From assembly GCA_963575745.1 (NCBI GenBank), contig CAUYUJ010016162.1, positions 139,666 to 201,665 of the forward strand: DNA of 62,000 nt, read 5' to 3'. The stretch comes from Prorocentrum cordatum (lineage: Eukaryota > Sar > Dinophyceae > Prorocentrales > Prorocentraceae). How positions within the stretch are numbered: the first letter of the stretch is position 1; each line of letters begins with the position of its first letter. Below, piece after piece: positions 10,957 through 19,849 of the stretch. Below the pieces are notes generated by a model, which made no database searches, was not told the DNA's origin, and was given only the letters and a program-made list of their open reading frames with translations. Both the position numbers and the translations under genes were made by a program.

Positions 10957-11232
10957 ATGGCAGCCGCCTGCAGCGCGCAGCGGCGGCCGTCGCCGCAATC
11001 TCCGGCGCGGCTGTGCGAGGAAGAGGGCCTCCCGGACGGGCTGTTGCGGCGGCGGTTTGGCAGCCTCATCTGGCGGGTGGGAGCTGACCTGCAGATGAGC
11101 CCGACGGGTACCGCGACCGCCGCGCTGTACTTTCAGCGCTTCCTCCTGGTCGCGCCGAGCAGTGGCGAGGAGGGCTTCAGCACGCTTCGCGCGGCCATGT
11201 CGTGCGTCTGGCTGGCCTCGAAGACGCTGGAG
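10957..11232 (+). CDS. Cyclin-L-like protein, exon 1
   Basis: Encodes the first 92 residues of a cyclin of the transcriptional (L/K/T) group, the regulatory partner of a CDK that acts in nuclear transcription and splicing. The start of cyclin box 1 is clear: 'LRRRFGSLIWRVGADLQM' corresponds to helix 1, 'TATAALYFQRFLL' to helix 2 and 'AAMSCVWLASKTLE' to helix 3, ending at the conserved 'LASK..E' motif. The ATG at 10957 is chosen because it follows the pyrimidine tract and acceptor closely and the cyclin box begins about 25 residues in. Reading on past 11232 gives D then stop, so an intron must begin here. The donor reads GAG|GATTAA, a GA-type donor, and the intron is flanked by the direct repeat GGAGGA. 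Confidence 0.8.
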
Positions 11233-11236
11233 GATT

Positions 11237-11390
11237 AAGTCGGGCGTGTCTTCCTACAGGGGTATTTGCAACGAAAAATGAAAAATATCCCCCCGAAAAG
11301 CTCCAAAATGGACAAAAGATATTCAAAAAATAGTTCCCGCATTGTTTTTTACCATTTTTGAATATTCACCCTGTAGAGGGACAGGCCCGA
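11237..11390. mobile_element. Inverted-repeat element, copy A (intron 1 of the cyclin gene)
   Basis: A 154-bp element that starts AAGTCGGGCGTGTC and ends with the inverted form (GGGACAGGCCCGA). It is flanked on both sides by AGGATT (11231-11236 and 11391-11396). The inner part carries 'AACGAAAAATGAAAAATA' as in the other copies. It encodes no protein, so it is a MITE-like non-autonomous element. Its left end lies only four bases inside the intron, so it practically forms the 5' part of intron 1. Confidence 0.75.
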
Positions 11391-11563
11391 AGGATTGCCA
11401 AAAAAAACCAAGGATTGCAAAAAAAAACCAAGGATTGCAAAAAAAAAAAAAAAAAAAAAAAAAACGAACGGTTTTTTTTGAAAAAGGTTTTTTGCAATCC
11501 TTCGTTTTTTTTGCAATCCTTCGTTCAAGGTTTTTTTTTGCAATCCTTCGGTTTTTCTGCAGT
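11391..11563. repeat. Imperfect A-rich/T-rich inverted repeat
   Basis: Three copies of GGATTGC plus poly-A on the left face four copies of poly-T plus GCAATCC on the right. An RNA copy would fold into a long A-U hairpin inside intron 1. Confidence 0.8.
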
Positions 11564-11575
11564 CCTTAATCGGAG

Positions 11576-11689
11576 GAGCCGCAGAGGCTCCGGGACGTGG
11601 CCAACGCGTTCCTCGCCCTCGAGGCGCGGAGCGCCGGCCGGGGCGCGCCCGTGCTCGAGATGGAGGCCTACTGGGCCCTGCGCGACGAG
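11576..11689 (+). CDS. Cyclin-L-like protein, exon 2
   Basis: Encodes 38 residues that continue cyclin box 1. Joined in phase 0 to exon 1 it gives 'LASKTLEEPQRLRDVANAF', which matches the cyclin L signature LASK-IEEAPRRIRDVINVF without a gap. The exon ends in 'YWALRDE' at helix 5. The acceptor is the AG at 11574-11575 and the donor is GT at 11690 (GACGAG|GTCGGG). The flanking direct repeat of the next intron is CGAGGT. The exon is supported by homology on both of its junctions. Confidence 0.8.
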
Positions 11690-11740
11690 GTCGGGGGCAA
11701 CGGCCAGGGGCAACGTGTTGGAGAGGGGAAGCCAGAGATC

Positions 11741-11997
11741 CTCCTCCTCCTCCTCCTCCTCCTCCTCCTCCCTTCATCCTCCGCCTCCTCCCCTCCTCCT
11801 CCTCCTCCTCCTGTCCCTCCTCCTCCCCCCTCCTCTTTTGCTCCTCTCTCCTCACTCCTCCTCCTCCTCCTCCTCCTCCTCCTCCTCCTCCTCCTCCTCC
11901 TCCTCCTCCTCCTCCTCCTCCGCCCTCCTCCTCCTCCTCTTCCTCCTCCTCCTCCTCCTCCTCCTCCTCTCCTCCTCCTCCTCCTCCTCCTCCTGCT
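11741..11997. repeat. (TCC)n microsatellite in intron 2
   Basis: About 250 bases of TCC triplets with a few interruptions (CCG, TTT, CCC). Confidence 0.95.
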
Positions 11998-12070
11998 GCG
12001 GGGAACAAAAAGTGGCATAAACACTCGGAGGAGAGGGGAGCCCAGAGATCCTAGGGGGACAAAAAGTGAC

Positions 12071-12350
12071 GACGAGGTCGGGGGCAACGGCCAGGCTGAA
12101 GTCGGGCCTGTCCCCCTACAGGGGGATTTCGACGAGGTCGGGGGCAACGGCCAGGGGAAACGTGTTGGCGAGGGGAACCCAGAGATCCCAGGGGAACAAA
12201 AAGTGACGTAAACATAAACACTCGGAGGTCCGCGCAGATTTCTCGGATCGGCGCTGGGGCCCCCCGGCGGCGCCTCCGGCGCCGCCCCTGGCGCGCTCCG
12301 CGCGCCAGGGAGGGGGTCCAGGCGCGACGAGGTCGGGGGCAACGGCCAGG
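12071..12350. repeat. Three intronic copies of the exon-2/donor junction
   Basis: The 25 bases at 11684-11708, which span the end of exon 2 and the donor (GACGAG|GTCGGGGGC...), recur exactly at 12071-12095, 12131-12155 and 12326-12350. The first and third are followed directly by an arm of the inverted-repeat element (12096-12129 and 12351 onward). Each copy is a complete decoy donor. Confidence 0.85.
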
Positions 12351-12544
12351 CTGAAGTCGGGCCTGTCCCCCTACAGGGGGATTTTCGACGAAGAATAAAA
12401 AAAATACCCAAAAAATAATCCGAAATCGGTTCAAAAATAGTTCGGGTCATTTTTTGAATATTGTTTGGCCTTTTTGGGGCATGTGTTGCGTATTTTTGTA
12501 TTTTTCGTCGAAAATCCACCTGTAGGGGGACACGCCCGACTTCA
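12351..12544. mobile_element. Inverted-repeat element, copy C (intron 2)
   Basis: A 194-bp element with arms of about 50 bp. The left arm starts CTGAAGTCGGGCCTG and the right arm ends with the inverse (CACGCCCGACTTCA). Both arms contain TTTTCGACGAA next to an AT-rich centre. It is flanked by GGCCAGG (12344-12350 and 12545-12551). It has no coding capacity. Same family as 11237-11390 and 43278-43471. Confidence 0.85.
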
Positions 12545-12611
12545 GGCCAGGGGCAACGTGTTGAAGGGGGGAACCCAGAGATCCAGCGCATTGAAGCAGT
12601 CAAGGCATTAG

Positions 12612-13305
12612 TTTTTCCTACGTTTCGGCCCCCAGGGGCCCTCGCTGGGCCTCGGGACCGTCAAAAACGATTCAGGAGGAAAAACCGGTCCAGGGGAATG
12701 GGTCGAGACTTCTTGGCACCCCGCATTGAAAAAATATCACGACATCGGATTTCTGGGAATGGGCTCAGGGGGAGGCGGCGAGTTGCGGGCTCGAGGTTCG
12801 AGGCGTTCGGGCGCTTTCGATGGTTCTCGGCGGCCTCCCAGACTCGTAGTGTTTTCCGGCTCTGGCCCGGGAACGTGTGGAGCCGCTATAGATAGCCTAT
12901 CGCTGCGGATAGACCCCGCACGCTTACCTACGGGATTGGCCATCACGCGCCTATCGGCGATCAATGGGCGATCGGGGTTCGATGTGTTCACCCCTGAGCC
13001 TGTCCCCCCCTAACGTTGCCCTTGAATTTCGGCTCAGAACTCGACTCTCCAGCGGTCGTTCTGGACGATCCGGGCACCCCCAGAACGCCTCGGCGAGAGG
13101 CGCAGCTGCTGGAAAGCACCCCGAGGCCAGAAAGCTGCCCAGAACCGACGACAACGCCCAGAACCTCGAACCTCCGTTCCTGCAGGGTCCCCAGAAGTCA
13201 CGACACCCTTCCCAGGGGCAATTTTTCCTCCCGAGTCGTCTTTTGTCGTTCCCCAGGGCCCAGCGAGGGCCCCATGAGCCAAAAAATTGCAACCACACAA
13301 GCAAA
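12612..13305. mobile_element. Foldback-type element with arms of about 105 bp (intron 2)
   Basis: The left arm (about 12612-12728) and the right arm (about 13195-13305) are inverted imperfect copies. Both hold 'GGGGCCCTCGCTGGGCC', a short block containing 'CAAAA', then 'GGGAGGAAAAA' or 'AGGAGGAAAAA', then 'GACTTCT'. The centre (about 470 bp) has no domain. A single related arm lies at about 36535-36610. Confidence 0.6.
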
Positions 13306-13341
13306 AAAACGCCCGACGCTGTTGTTGTTCCGTTGTCGTCC

Positions 13342-13464
13342 CCCTCACTCCTCCTCCTCCTCCCCTCACTCCTCCTCCTCCTCCTCTTCCTCCTCCTCCT
13401 CCTCCTCCTCCTCCTCCTCCTCTCCTCCTCCTCCTCCTCCTCCTCCTCCTCCTCCTCCTCCTCC
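13342..13464. repeat. (TCC)n microsatellite at the intron 2 acceptor
   Basis: About 120 bases of TCC triplets ending three bases before the acceptor AG at 13466-13467. Confidence 0.95.
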
Positions 13465-13467
13465 GAG

Positions 13468-13635
13468 GTGGTGTGGCACGAGCAGGTGGTGCTCAGGGCG
13501 ATGGCATTCGATGCGGAGCCGACGCCGGCCTACGCGCTCCTGGCCGAGCTGGGGCAGGTGCTGTGCGGCGCCGGGGAGGCGCGCGGCGTCCCGGCGCTCG
13601 CGTGGGCGCTGCTGAACGACGCTTTCTGCAGCGAG
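13468..13635 (+). CDS. Cyclin-L-like protein, exon 3
   Basis: Encodes 56 residues. Its first part completes the link between the cyclin boxes: with exon 2 it gives 'YWALRDEVVWHEQVVLRAMAF', the same length and pattern as the cyclin L stretch ending in 'VLKELGF'. The rest, 'YALLAELGQVL...VPALAWALLNDAF', corresponds to the start of cyclin box 2. The acceptor is AG at 13466-13467. The donor is GC-type (GCGAG|GCGAAG), and the next intron is flanked by GCGAGGC. The frame stays open into the following (GGA)n tract as a poly-Glu run, which is intron sequence. Confidence 0.78.
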
Positions 13636-14654
13636 GCGAAGGAGGAGGAGGAGGAGGAGGAGGGGGAGGAGGAGGGGGAGGAGGAGGGGGAGGAGCAGGA
13701 GCAGGAGCAGGAGGAGGAGGAGGAGGAGGAGGAGGAGGAGTCGGAGGAGGAGGAGGGGAAGGAGGAGGGGGAGGAGGGGGTACCAGTGTAGACCCAAGAG
13801 GCATCAGCGATGTTGCAATAAACCCTTCTTCCAAGCTCCCTCGTCACAGGCCCCTACAACGGTTCATTTTTACTGACGGAACTGCTTCGTTGGAAGACAT
13901 CTGTTTGAAGACCCTGAAGTATGCCAAAACATTGATCTCGGGAGTCCAACGCCACAGATCAGCCTGAGTGTTGCGTCTTGACGATCCTGCCTCGTGCCAG
14001 AACGCCATTCGTGGGACCTGAACACCGCAAATCAACATAACTTGTGCACCCTCGTAAATTTAAATCCTTCCACAACACCGCTTCTGGTACGCTGATCATG
14101 GGAACCCGTCAAACTCTTGCAAATGTTTAGGACGAGTGCGCGCGGCGCTAAGGCGAGAGCCACATTTTGAGAGCCACTCGCCCCAATCCGTGAAACTCTT
14201 GCAAATGTTTAAGACGAGTGCGCGCGGCGCTAAGGCGAGAGCCACATCTTGAGAACGGCCCGCCCTCCATCTGTGAGGCTGCTTTAACGTTAAAGCTTCA
14301 GAGTCATAAAAGATGAGGAAGTCTCAGGCGAAACGCCCGGCCCGCCCGATAACTGGCCTCGCGGCGCGACAGGGAGAAGTTATTTTCAAGGAGAAGGAGT
14401 GGGAGAGGAGGAGGAGGAGGAGGAGGAGGAGGGAGGAGGAAAAGGAGAAGGAGGAGGAGGAGGCGGAGAAGGAGGAGGAGGAGGAAGAGGAGGAGGAAAA
14501 GGAGGAGAAGGAGGAAGAGAAGGAGGAGGAGGAGGAGGACCCGCTCAGAAGGACGCCTCCTCCTGAGCGGGTCGGTCGTCGGGCGCTGGTCGTCGGCAGT
14601 CGTGGGGCATCGCGCGTCGTCGGTCGTCGTCGCCGTTGGTCGTCGGTCGTCAAT

Positions 14655-14686
<32 letters not shown>

Positions 14687-14696
14687 GTCCTCGTCG

Positions 14697-14738
<42 letters not shown>

Positions 14739-14873
14739 CTCTTCGTCGGGCGTCGGGCGTCGGTCGTCGGGTGTCGTCGCGCGTCGGGTGTCGTCGCGCG
14801 TCGGGTGTCGTCGCGCGGTGGGCGTCGTCGGGCGTCGAGCGTCGTCGGACGTCGGTCGTCGTCGTCTTCGCCG

Positions 14874-14925
<52 letters not shown>

Positions 14926-15053
14926 TTGTCGTCATTGGTCGTTGTCCGTCGTTGGCGATCGTCTTTGTCGTCCGTCGTCGTCGGGCGTCGTCGGGCGCCG
15001 GTCGTCGTCCGGCGTCGGGTGTCGGGCGTCATCCGTCGACGTTTTGCGGCGAG
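13636..15053 (+). other. Cyclin gene intron 3 (1,418 bp)
   Basis: GC-AG intron in phase 0. It holds (GGA)n at 13640-13785 and 14397-14540, a duplicated block of about 70 bp (14108-14174 and 14189-14258, with 'AAACTCTTGCAAATGTTTA'), and a (GTC)n array at 14570-15035. The last G of GCGAGGC at the acceptor repeats the donor context. Confidence 0.65.
14570..15035. repeat. (GTC)n array
   Basis: Long runs of GTC/TCG triplets mixed with variants such as CGGGCGTCG. The minus strand reads as poly-Asp and Arg/Pro/Thr frames, which are artefacts. Confidence 0.9.
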
Positions 15054-15197
15054 GCTTGCGCGGTGTGGCCGCCAGCACCGCTGGCCGCGGCCTGCCTGCT
15101 GCTGGCGGTGGAGCTCGGCCGCCGCGCGCCGTGGCTACGGGGCGAAGCCGAGCGCGTGAGGGGCCGGCTGGCGCGGCTGTGCCGGGAGCCAGGCCGC
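15054..15197 (+). CDS. Cyclin-L-like protein, exon 4
   Basis: Encodes 48 residues of cyclin box 2: 'PPAPLAAACLLLAVELG' corresponds to the 'PETIACACIYLAAR' helix of cyclin L, and 'EAERVRGRLARLCRE' to the following helix. The acceptor is AG at 15052-15053. The donor GT at 15198 (CGC|GTCTCG) is the first suitable one and is in phase 0, but it is less certain than the other junctions. With exons 1-3 the spliced product is 234 residues and covers both cyclin boxes. An Arg/Ser-rich tail as in cyclin L is not visible, and further exons may lie beyond the (GGA)n tract or be lost. Confidence 0.72.
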
Positions 15198-15949
15198 GTC
15201 TCGGGGGAGGGGGAGGAGGAGGAGGAGGAGGAGGAGGAGGAGGAGGAGGAGGAGGAGGAGGAGGAGGAGGAGAGGAGGAGGAAGAGGAGGAGGAGGAGGA
15301 AGAGGGAGGAAGAGGAGGAAGGGAAAAGGAGGAGGAGAGGAGGAGGAGGAAGAGGAGGAGGAGGAGGAGGAGGGGGAGGAGGGGAGGAGGAGGAGGAGGA
15401 GGAGGAGGAGGAGGGGGAGGAGGAGGAGGAGGAGGAGGAGGAGGAGCGAGCGAGCGAGCAGCAGAGAGGCGGTTGGGTCGGCCCGCGGCGGCGGGCGGAG
15501 GGCCCACTAGCCCCCCCGCCCCCCACCCCAGCGTACACCACGGAGCCCACAGGGCCAGGAACCGCGTTGCATGCGCCGAGGCGGGGGGGGGAGAGCCAGT
15601 CGGACCTGGCAAAGCGGCCGAGCGGCCAGGGGGCACGGGGCCTGCGGCAGGCCCGTGCTCACGTGCACGAAGCCTGCCAGGGCGTGGAACTCCACGCACA
15701 GCACGCCCAGCGGCAGCGGGGCGTGGCCGACCTCCTGGTGGCCCAGCGAGCCCAGGTGGCCACTGAAGAAGAGGGCCGTGCCGACCCACACGTGGACAGC
15801 AAAACTGGCTGGATGCAGGCCAGCACTTAAGGTGCCCAAGGGCCAGCCACGCTGCAATCCCAAGGGACCTGGCCGGCCTGCACCTGCCTGGCGACATATG
15901 AACCTGCCCTAGGCAGGATTTGAAAGCCGAACCTGTAGCGGCCCTGCTG
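15198..15949. other. (GGA)n tract and unassigned sequence
   Basis: 15207-15455 is (GGA)n. The remainder up to the LINE is GC-rich. A minus-strand frame at about 15690-15815 reads as a hydrophobic stretch with splice-like ends, but I could not tie it to a family. This interval is also where the LINE 3' untranslated sequence would lie. Confidence 0.45.
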
Positions 15950-16552
15950 TCAACCAAAAAGTCCGTCATCGCTGCCATCATCAGAGCCTGAATCGGGTCC
16001 AGGTTGACCCAGCTCCTGCACTTCGTCATATGACAGCCCATATCCACGTAAGATTCTGGGCACATCGAGGTATCTGGAGTCGCCGACGGCAGCAGGTGGT
16101 GCAGCCGCTGGTCTCTCCACCACCGTGTCCACCAACGGATCAGTCCAATGTTTGACCTTACGCATAGTCTTCCTCGTCTCCGACGATGGCCGAGACGGGC
16201 CGTCCAACTTCACGTGCTTCTTTGAACTTTGCGGGTGTCTGAGATTCTCGAAGTGTCGCGCGTTTTCAACTCCACGTCCTGACACCGACCGCCCAGGGCA
16301 AGTCACGTCCAGACCTTTGTGCGACTCCAAGTTGAAGTACCTGCAGCACGTCGTGCAAAACACTAGGCAGTAGTCCAGACCCACAACTTTGTATTCATAC
16401 AGGGCATGCTTGCCCACAAACCAAGGCTCTGTTGACGTTTCTTCCATACGCAACGCCTGATCGATCCTTTCTTCGTCATCATCTGCCACTGAAAACCAGT
16501 AATCCAGAAATTGTGCATCCTGAGAGTAGAACCAAACTTCGAATCTCGCCAG
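15950..16552 (-). pseudogene. LINE no. 1, C-terminal domain
   Basis: About 200 residues after RNase H, in the same frame as RNase H but separated from it by the TAG at 16553-16555. A 'LVFCTTCCRYFNLE' motif and a later 'VTCPG' suggest a small metal-binding fold; 'DSGSDDGSDDG' makes an acidic tail. The domain regularly follows RNase H in dinoflagellate LINEs; its role is not known. Confidence 0.65.
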
Positions 16553-16555
16553 CTA

Positions 16556-17338
16556 TTCCAGCAAGCTACGATGAAATATGCGGCAACCGTTCACAAATCT
16601 TATCAGTTGCTCTGAAGGTAGTATCTGCTTTGCTCCGTGCATGGCCCAGGAGTCCGCCTCCCCGTTGCCGTCCATTTGAAAGTGCGAGATGTTCCCTTCA
16701 CGAACGTCTCTCATAGTTGCGTGAGCTTTAACGTGCATGAAACATTGGTCACTAAAGTCCTCCCTCAGCCTAGTCAGCTTCCAGATATGGGCCCGTGCGC
16801 ACTTGGATCCCACGGCCCACGATAAGTTGAAACAGCACGATAGTGAGCTCTTGCAGTCTGAGAGAAGCGTCCACGTTCCTAGCACCAGTCGACTGGCTTG
16901 ATAAATTGCGTAGTCTTCTCCATATTTCGCCACCTGTAGCGGCCCGATATGCTTTGGCACTGTACCATAGAAACGTCCGACTCGACGACGCTCACTGTCA
17001 AAGGCGATCACTGCCCAGCCTGCAACTCTGAGCTCTGGAATGTTGGTGTGAAACCCGCTGCCGTCGACGAAAACGAACCCGTCGGCGACTGTCGCCACTC
17101 CAGTGTTGTCGACGTCGATGAAGTCGCGTGCTGAGGAACGCGGCAGATTGGCAAAAGCCTGCCCTGGATTCTGCAGGATTCCTCTCGCAAACTTCTCTTG
17201 CACCGCTGGGCTCCCTCTGCTAATTTCCAATGCCGCTTTACGTATGATATCAGGAATCAGAATCTGTCTTTGGCCTGCGCAGGCGTCGCAGCTGAAAAAT
17301 CTGTGGAGTAAAGTGGCGCTATGCCACAGCGCTTGCAT
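16556..17338 (-). pseudogene. LINE no. 1, RNase H domain
   Basis: RNase H removes the RNA strand from the RNA-DNA hybrid during element copying. The fold is seen as 'FVFVDGSGF' (first Asp), 'YGEDYAIYQASRL' (Glu), 'LLSDCKSSL' (second Asp) and 'DGNGEADSWA' (last Asp) after 'VKAHAT'. All four acidic positions are retained. The N-terminal part, 'HRFFSCDAC', supplies the His and Cys of a zinc knuckle whose first Cys pair (LCKRCG) lies in the preceding frame. Confidence 0.85.
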
Positions 17339-18672
17339 AGGTGACTCTGGCCTGGGAAAGCTCGAGCAACTCTGGCTTGGCACCAGTGTCCTCCTGAGCA
17401 GAGGCCACGAAGAGACCGCCTCTCATGTGGGGGGAGTTTCTTTGACCCCATTGCCGCCTGAAGTAGCCCCCGCGATATTTCTCCCAGCCTAGGTTCCTCA
17501 TATGCACCGCGTAGTCCTCTAAGAACATCTCGGCTTATGTGTCTCTGCACTCCCTTATTGACCATGTCTGCGACGAGCTCTGCCGAATAATGAGAGGTGT
17601 CCCAGACTATTCCTTCATCGTCCCTCACCGTAGTTGCGCCCTCCAGCGTCCAGCCAATTCTGTGGAGCGATACTGCTAGAGCTGAGATTGGTGCCTTGAC
17701 TTTGTTCCAAGCGTAGCGCTCGTTCAGCCAGGGCCGCGCATCCACGACGAGGCCATTTACCACATTCCTGGAGACCATGCCAGCCGCGAGGATTGTGACA
17801 AACGTCTGCATGGCATCCGCGGTCGCGATGACGAGCGGGTCTGATCTCCACCCGCTCTTTGAGAATTGCAATGGAAGGCCTACATGGGCCCCTGGTTTGA
17901 ACCTTTCCGCGGCGTTGAGGAAGGACATCCGAACCTGCTGGATTCGCCCGCTGGGGACCCCTGCTATGCTGCATCCCCAGAGGCTCTTGGAAAGCACACC
18001 AGCACGATGGACCGCCGATCTCTTTACCCCGAGGCCCTGTAAGGCCTGGATGCGACCCCCCTTCTTCACGGCATCCGGGATCCTTTTCAACTGGGCCCCA
18101 ATTCTTGGAAAACGACCATCCACAGCATATCCTCCCAAGTCCCTGTGGTACTGATCGTGCTTCAGGTGGGGGGTGTTCACTGGCCAGAGGTCCGAGAGCC
18201 CCCCACAGACCTCCAAAAACAACTCCTTGTCCCTGCAGAGAATCCCCATCTTGTCCCAAGAGATCGGGAGGCCCTTCTTCTGGAGGCCCACGAGGAGGTA
18301 GTTCAGGGCGTATTTCATTCCCCTGATGACTGAGAGTCTGCCTCCGATGGCGTGGAGGCTTATGTCGTCGATGAGGTCATTGATCCGCACCGTGGGACAT
18401 CTGACTCTCATGTGTCTCAGTGTCGTGATTGTCATCAATTTAGCCAGGCCTGTTGCACAATAACATCCTGCTATTACTGATCCATTGGCTCGAAGTTCAG
18501 TCGACGTCGATCTCTGGCATGTGGCCCTTCTTCGGCCTCTGTACATGCAGCACAGTGGTTTTAGCAGCCCTATGGGAAGATCCGTGTCTCTAGCAGCACA
18601 TAAGAATTCAGAGTGACTGATCATTTCATTGAATTTCCTGAGGTCTACAAACGCACTCACACTGACAAAGTT
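17311..18672 (-). pseudogene. LINE no. 1, reverse transcriptase, palm to thumb and post-RT region
   Basis: The RT copies element RNA into DNA at the target site. Motif A is 'SAFVDLRKFNE', with the catalytic Asp. Motif B is about 'GCYCATGLAKL'. Motif C is 'NDLIDDISLHA', with the Asp pair in the usual place of the LINE ADD/VDD box. Further on, 'APISALAVSLHRIGW' and 'FPGQSHLCKRCG' mark the connection to the zinc knuckle. The frame then shifts by one base near 17310. It continues upstream in the same frame past the TAG at 18673. Confidence 0.88.
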
Positions 18673-18675
18673 CTA

Positions 18676-19146
18676 TACGGGGGCAACGCTCGCCAACACG
18701 TTGTGGATCCAGGCCGATTTGTCGCACGACGCTTCGGACGAGGACCCCCAAAAGAAACTGCCCCCGAGGGTGCCCTCCAATTTGGCCACTTCTGAGTGCC
18801 TCAGACGTGACCAGACGCGACAGAAAAGAGGGGGGAGTCCTATGGGGCGCACACTTCCTTGGGGCTTCGCAAGGAACTCAATGACTGTTAGCATCATGTC
18901 TGTGTCCTCTGGGTTGTCTTCCCAGAGGTGCAGAAGTGCAGAGAGGGACTCTAGCAGCTCGACAGGCAGATACTCAATCCAGCGCGGGTGGAAACAATCC
19001 CATCCCAGCGCTGTCTTAGCCCTGAAAGTCTGCAGCACCGCCTTGACCCTGTGAATCTCCATCCTGGGGAGCAGCGGTGCATCCTCAACCGACCAGGTGA
19101 GCGGGTGAGCTTCTCTTTCACGCTCAGGAACAACCCACAAGCTCAC
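18676..19146 (-). pseudogene. LINE no. 1, reverse transcriptase, fingers
   Basis: The N-terminal RT blocks are 'TALGWDCFHPRWIEYLP' and 'VIEFLAKPQGSVRPIGLPP', the second being the conserved KP.G..RPI motif. It ends at TAG 18673-18675, directly followed in the same frame by the sequence leading to motif A. One base change would therefore account for the break. Confidence 0.88.
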
Positions 19147-19180
19147 CCATTCACCAGCATGGCCTGGAGGGCCGCATGTC

Positions 19181-19849
19181 CTACAACAGGGAGCCCACTG
19201 GAGCCCCGATCAGATGGATCGGCGCCCCTGGGGCCCTTGGAAAACCAGCGCGCCAAACCTGCACATTCTGAAAGGCGAGCTCCGAAAAATCCCCCCAGCT
19301 GGCTCTGGCGGCGGCTGCGTCTGCAGCCGCGTGCGCAAGCACTGGATCTTGAACAAATTTGCAAGCTTCTCCCTTCTGCTCATCGCTCGCAAGCTGTTGC
19401 AAAGAGGATTCACAATCGCTGATCTTCAAACCGACTCCTCCGACACCCGCCACGCCACCGGTGTCCCACGCGCCCCCCAGCTCTCTAAGACGACGCTCGG
19501 CACTGGCCTTCGACTCCTGTTGGGCAGAGACGGCGGTGTCTGAAGCGCGGAGCCATTGCATGGTTAAGCGCCTGATGCTGAGCCACTTCTGAGTCGGGGG
19601 GGGCGCCTTTCTGCGAAGGCTCTTTCCCCATTCACACGCAAGCGGGATTTTTTCCAGTCGACACCCGAGCTCTCTTCCACAGTAACGCGGCCTGTCCGAA
19701 GCTGGGATGGCCAAAAACATGCATAAATAGAACTCAGCAGACTGAAACCAGCGTCGCGCCAGAATGCCCCCCGACCCCCCCTCTTTCTGGTCGAAGCCTG
19801 GCCAGCTCGAGACGTCTCCTGGGACAAAGGATTGCCCCGACGGAGGCAT
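19181..19849 (-). pseudogene. LINE no. 1, linker between endonuclease and RT
   Basis: In frame with the endonuclease part and lying between it and the RT. It contains an alpha-helical, Ala/Glu-rich segment. No catalytic motif is seen. The frame differs from that of the RT fingers, so an indel lies between 19146 and 19181. Confidence 0.55.

Larger units (their letters stand above)
11690..13467 (+). other. Cyclin gene intron 2 (1,778 bp)
   Basis: GT-AG intron in phase 0. It contains, in order, a (TCC)n tract (about 11741-11997), three extra copies of the 25-base exon-2/donor junction (12071, 12131, 12326), a single arm and then a full copy of the inverted-repeat element, a 0.7-kb foldback element, and a second (TCC)n tract that runs into the 3' splice site. 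The tract next to the acceptor doubles as its polypyrimidine tract. Confidence 0.7.

Noticed and set aside
11239-11240. GT after cyclin exon 1 as a standard donor
   Set aside because: It lies beyond an in-frame TAA (11236-11238). Only the GA site at 11233, or an equivalent slid within GGAGGA, keeps the frame and the cyclin match.
15507-15863. Minus-strand hydrophobic frame as an exon of a membrane protein
   Set aside because: It has splice-like ends, but no family match, and an equally open frame on the plus strand.
16553-18675. TAG as a sense codon (code reassignment)
   Set aside because: Dinoflagellate nuclear genes use the standard code, and the element also has a TAA and frameshifts. 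Ordinary decay is enough.
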